This document shows positions 62,121-64,000 of a stretch of DNA of 64,000 bases, in pieces (position 1 is the first letter of the stretch; the number at the start of each line of letters is the position of its first letter). The stretch spans positions 62,001 through 126,000 of the forward strand of contig NZ_MSJR01000005.1 of the NCBI RefSeq assembly GCF_002078605.1, written 5' to 3'. This stretch comes from Salegentibacter sediminis (GTDB lineage: Bacteria; Bacteroidota; Bacteroidia; Flavobacteriales; Flavobacteriaceae). Made by a program: the position numbers and the translations under genes. The notes under the pieces are model-generated. The model was given only the letters and a program-made list of their open reading frames with translations. It did no database searches and was not told where the DNA came from.

Positions 62121-63739
62121 TCTTTTTTATCGTAAACCGAAGTATCTTCGGTCTCTGCTTCTTTGGTTTTAACTTCTTTTTCTTTGTATTTTCCACCTAA
62201 ATGAGGACACTCCAGGTGTTCTTTTATACTGCCGAAAGGTACTTTTTCTTTGTGATACGTAAAAGTTGAAGCCAAATTTTCTGCCAGGTTCTTGTCACTA
62301 AGGTTAATTTCCACATCATACATCGTAAATTGGCAGGGGTGTTCATAACCGCAGGCGTGGGTAATTTCCAGAAGTTCTTTTCTGAATTTTGTGAAGTAAT
62401 AATTAACCCGTCTTGCCTTATCTTTTACATTCAAACCAGATTGCAGCCATTTATTCTGGGTAGCTATCCCTGTGGGGCAGGTGTTGTTATGGCAGGATTG
62501 CGCCTGGATGCAACCAATGCTCATCATAGCCTCTCTGGCCACATTTATACAATCGGCACCCAGGGCGAAAGCCATTGTGGCTTTGGCTGGGAATCCCAGT
62601 TTCCCACTGGCTATAAAAACGATCCGGTTGGTGATCCCTTCATTTAGAAAAATTTTATAAACTTCAGAAAAAGCATAGATCCAGGGCAGGGAAACGTGAT
62701 CGGCAAAACTCGGTGGTGCTGCTCCTGTTCCGCCTTCGCCGCCATCTATAGTTATAAAATCGGGGCCTCGTTGTGTTTTTGCCATAATAGAAGCCAGTTC
62801 TTCCCATTGACCTAATTTACCCACCGCTGATTTAATTCCTACAGGCAACCCGGTAGCTTCTGCAATATCTTCAATGAAATCTATCATTTCAGGAATCGTG
62901 CTGAAGGCCGAATGATTAGGAGGGGAAAGCACATCTTTTCCCAGGGGTACGTGTCGGATTTCAGAGATTTCCTGAGTGATTTTTGAAGCTGGTAAAACCC
63001 CGCCTTTCCCCGGTTTAGCTCCCTGAGATAATTTTACTTCTATAGCTCTTATCTGGGGATTTTCCTCCACCAGTTTCACCATTTTTTCCATTGAAAAATT
63101 TCCGTTTTCATCCCTGACTCCGAAGTAACCGGTCCCGAAATGAAATACCACATCAGCCCCTTTTCGGTGGTATTGAGATAGTCCACCTTCACCCGTATTG
63201 TGATAGGCAGCGGCTTCTTTGCATCCCTTGTTCAGGGCTTCTGTCGCCCTGGCCGAAAGTGAACCAAAACTCATCGCCGATACATTGATAACCGATGCCG
63301 GCCGGAAAGGACGCTTTCTCTTGTTGAATTCCCCCATTACCTTTGCGCAGGCAATAAAACCGGGGTCTTCCCTGTGGGGATGATTTTCACCTACCTTAAA
63401 AGGTAACATCGCATTATTGACAAATATATAATGATTGGAATAAATATCCTGGTCGGTTCCGAAGCCTTCATAGTTATTCTCGTTTTTTGCCGAAGCGTAG
63501 ATCCAGCCTCGTTCTGTTCTGTTAAAAGGTAGTTCCTCCCGATTGCTGGCCACGATGTACTGCCTAAGTTCAGGACCAATGCTTTCCAGCAAATACCTGA
63601 AATGACCCACAATGGGGAAATTGTGTTTTATAGTGTGTTCCCGGCTGATGAAAATATCTTTTAGGGCTACAAGGACGAGAAAAATAAGGATCCATCCCCA
63701 CCAGCTTATAGCTGAGAGGAAATTCAAAACTTCATTCAT
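62117..63739 (-). CDS. Membrane-anchored FMN-binding glutamate-synthase-like protein
   Basis: A 540-residue protein related to the central FMN/iron-sulfur domain of glutamate synthase. An N-terminal membrane helix (WWGWILIFLVLVALKDIF) anchors it. The core shows VNVSAMSFGSLSARATEALN, the FMN/2-oxoglutarate region KLSQGAKPGKGGVLP, the TIDGGEGGTGAAPPSFADHV loop and a C-x5-C-x4-C motif (CIQAQSCHNNTC) for a 3Fe-4S cluster. There is no amidotransferase domain. Such proteins are widely annotated as FMN-binding glutamate synthase family; their true substrate in Flavobacteriia is not proven. It is coupled to the DUF gene downstream. Confidence 0.88.
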   Translation of the reverse strand: MNEVLNFLSAISWWGWILIFLVLVALKDIFISREHTIKHNFPIVGHFRYLLESIGPELRQYIVASNREELPFNRTERGWIYASAKNENNYEGFGTDQDIYSNHYIFVNNAMLPFKVGENHPHREDPGFIACAKVMGEFNKRKRPFRPASVINVSAMSFGSLSARATEALNKGCKEAAAYHNTGEGGLSQYHRKGADVVFHFGTGYFGVRDENGNFSMEKMVKLVEENPQIRAIEVKLSQGAKPGKGGVLPASKITQEISEIRHVPLGKDVLSPPNHSAFSTIPEMIDFIEDIAEATGLPVGIKSAVGKLGQWEELASIMAKTQRGPDFITIDGGEGGTGAAPPSFADHVSLPWIYAFSEVYKIFLNEGITNRIVFIASGKLGFPAKATMAFALGADCINVAREAMMSIGCIQAQSCHNNTCPTGIATQNKWLQSGLNVKDKARRVNYYFTKFRKELLEITHACGYEHPCQFTMYDVEINLSDKNLAENLASTFTYHKEKVPFGSIKEHLECPHLGGKYKEKEVKTKEAETEDTSVYDKKE

Positions 63740-63741
63740 AA

Positions 63742-64000
63742 TTAATGCTTTAAATAGTCTATGGCTATTTGAGACATGGTTTTTACTCCTAACAAAAGGC
63801 CACTTTCATCGATAAAGAAATCGGGGGTGTGGTGCGGCGCAGTCTCAGAAGCGTCCAGGGGTTTTCCTCCAAGAAAAAAATAGAACCCGGGTATTTCTTC
63901 CTGAAAGAAAGAAAAATCTTCTCCCCCGGTTGTGGCTTTCACCAATTCTACTTTATCCTTCCCGGCAACTTTTTCCAACGTTGGAAGCATTTGGCGGGTA
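63742..64000 (-). CDS. M20-family amidohydrolase/peptidase (5' end outside window)
   Basis: The C-terminal 86 codons of a metallo-amidohydrolase; the frame stays open to the window edge. The visible segment has the late M20 signature TTGGEDFSFFQEEIPGFYFFLGGK and PHHTPDFFIDE, where the His in HHTPDF and the Glu in GEDFS lie in or near the dinuclear metal site. The family hydrolyses N-acyl amino acids (for example hippurate or IAA-amino acid hydrolases). It is two bases upstream of the glutamate-synthase-like gene on the same strand. Confidence 0.85.
   Translation of the reverse strand, partial: TRQMLPTLEKVAGKDKVELVKATTGGEDFSFFQEEIPGFYFFLGGKPLDASETAPHHTPDFFIDESGLLLGVKTMSQIAIDYLKH

Overview
The window is a stretch of a Bacteroidota chromosome, most likely a marine Flavobacteriaceae (the Gramella/Zunongwangia/Salegentibacter kind; genus is a guess). 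The signs are: promoters of the TAnnTTTG type instead of sigma-70 boxes; almost no Shine-Dalgarno sequences except one very strong one before rpsU; the family-typical DUF2851, DUF4369, DUF4136 and SprB-repeat proteins; and moderate to low GC. Gene density is high. I see no prophage, insertion sequence, CRISPR array or defence island; the window is mainly core genome.

Layout. 1-8.9 kb: end of an FtsX/LolC-type permease, a PLP-dependent cysteine synthase, secreted and lipoprotein enzymes, DUF2851, PspC, an unusual alanine/sodium symporter with an extracytoplasmic SprB plus lipoyl-like extension, an HHH protein and an acyl-CoA dehydrogenase. 9-24.2 kb: the information-processing core: rpsU, a Xer recombinase, hpf, tRNA-Thr(TGT)-Tyr-Gly-Thr(GGT), tuf, tRNA-Trp, secE, nusG, rplKAJL, rpoB, rpoC and a double terminator. 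This gene order is shared with distant bacteria including E. coli. 24.3-31.7 kb: DUF3467, a second symporter, prfC, an OmpA-domain protein with an odd N-terminal domain, an idi-queD-bcp operon, a small unknown gene, and a second identical tRNA-Thr(TGT) followed by a 120-bp tandem repeat that re-uses the tRNA 3' end. 31.7-40 kb: mostly minus-strand transporters, a hydrolase/Arc/SPFH group and AlkB/DoxX. Two of these genes (SPFH and alkB) carry single-base frameshifts. 40-50.4 kb: a TPR hybrid histidine kinase, htpG, a TetR-AarF pair with a striking palindromic promoter, an S9 peptidase and a FabH paralogue. 50.4-64 kb: small membrane proteins, pheT, recG, an M1 aminopeptidase, a patatin, a membrane-anchored glutamate-synthase-like protein and the end of an M20 amidohydrolase.

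Themes worth a second look. (1) An extended promoter motif, TAnnTTTG followed by C(A/T)G(C/T)C, sits before rpsU, tRNA-Thr, tRNA-Tyr (near match), prfC, pheT and one small unknown gene, that is, almost only translation genes in this window. (2) Two separate tRNA genes are followed by copies of their own 3' ends, each preceded by a shared CCTGTCCT...GAAGG element. (3) The rpsU Shine-Dalgarno sequence fits the known bS21/anti-SD sequestration of Flavobacteriia. (4) A symporter is fused to adhesin-like and non-lipoylatable carrier-like domains. All calls are made by eye from sequence and translations; no database search was run.
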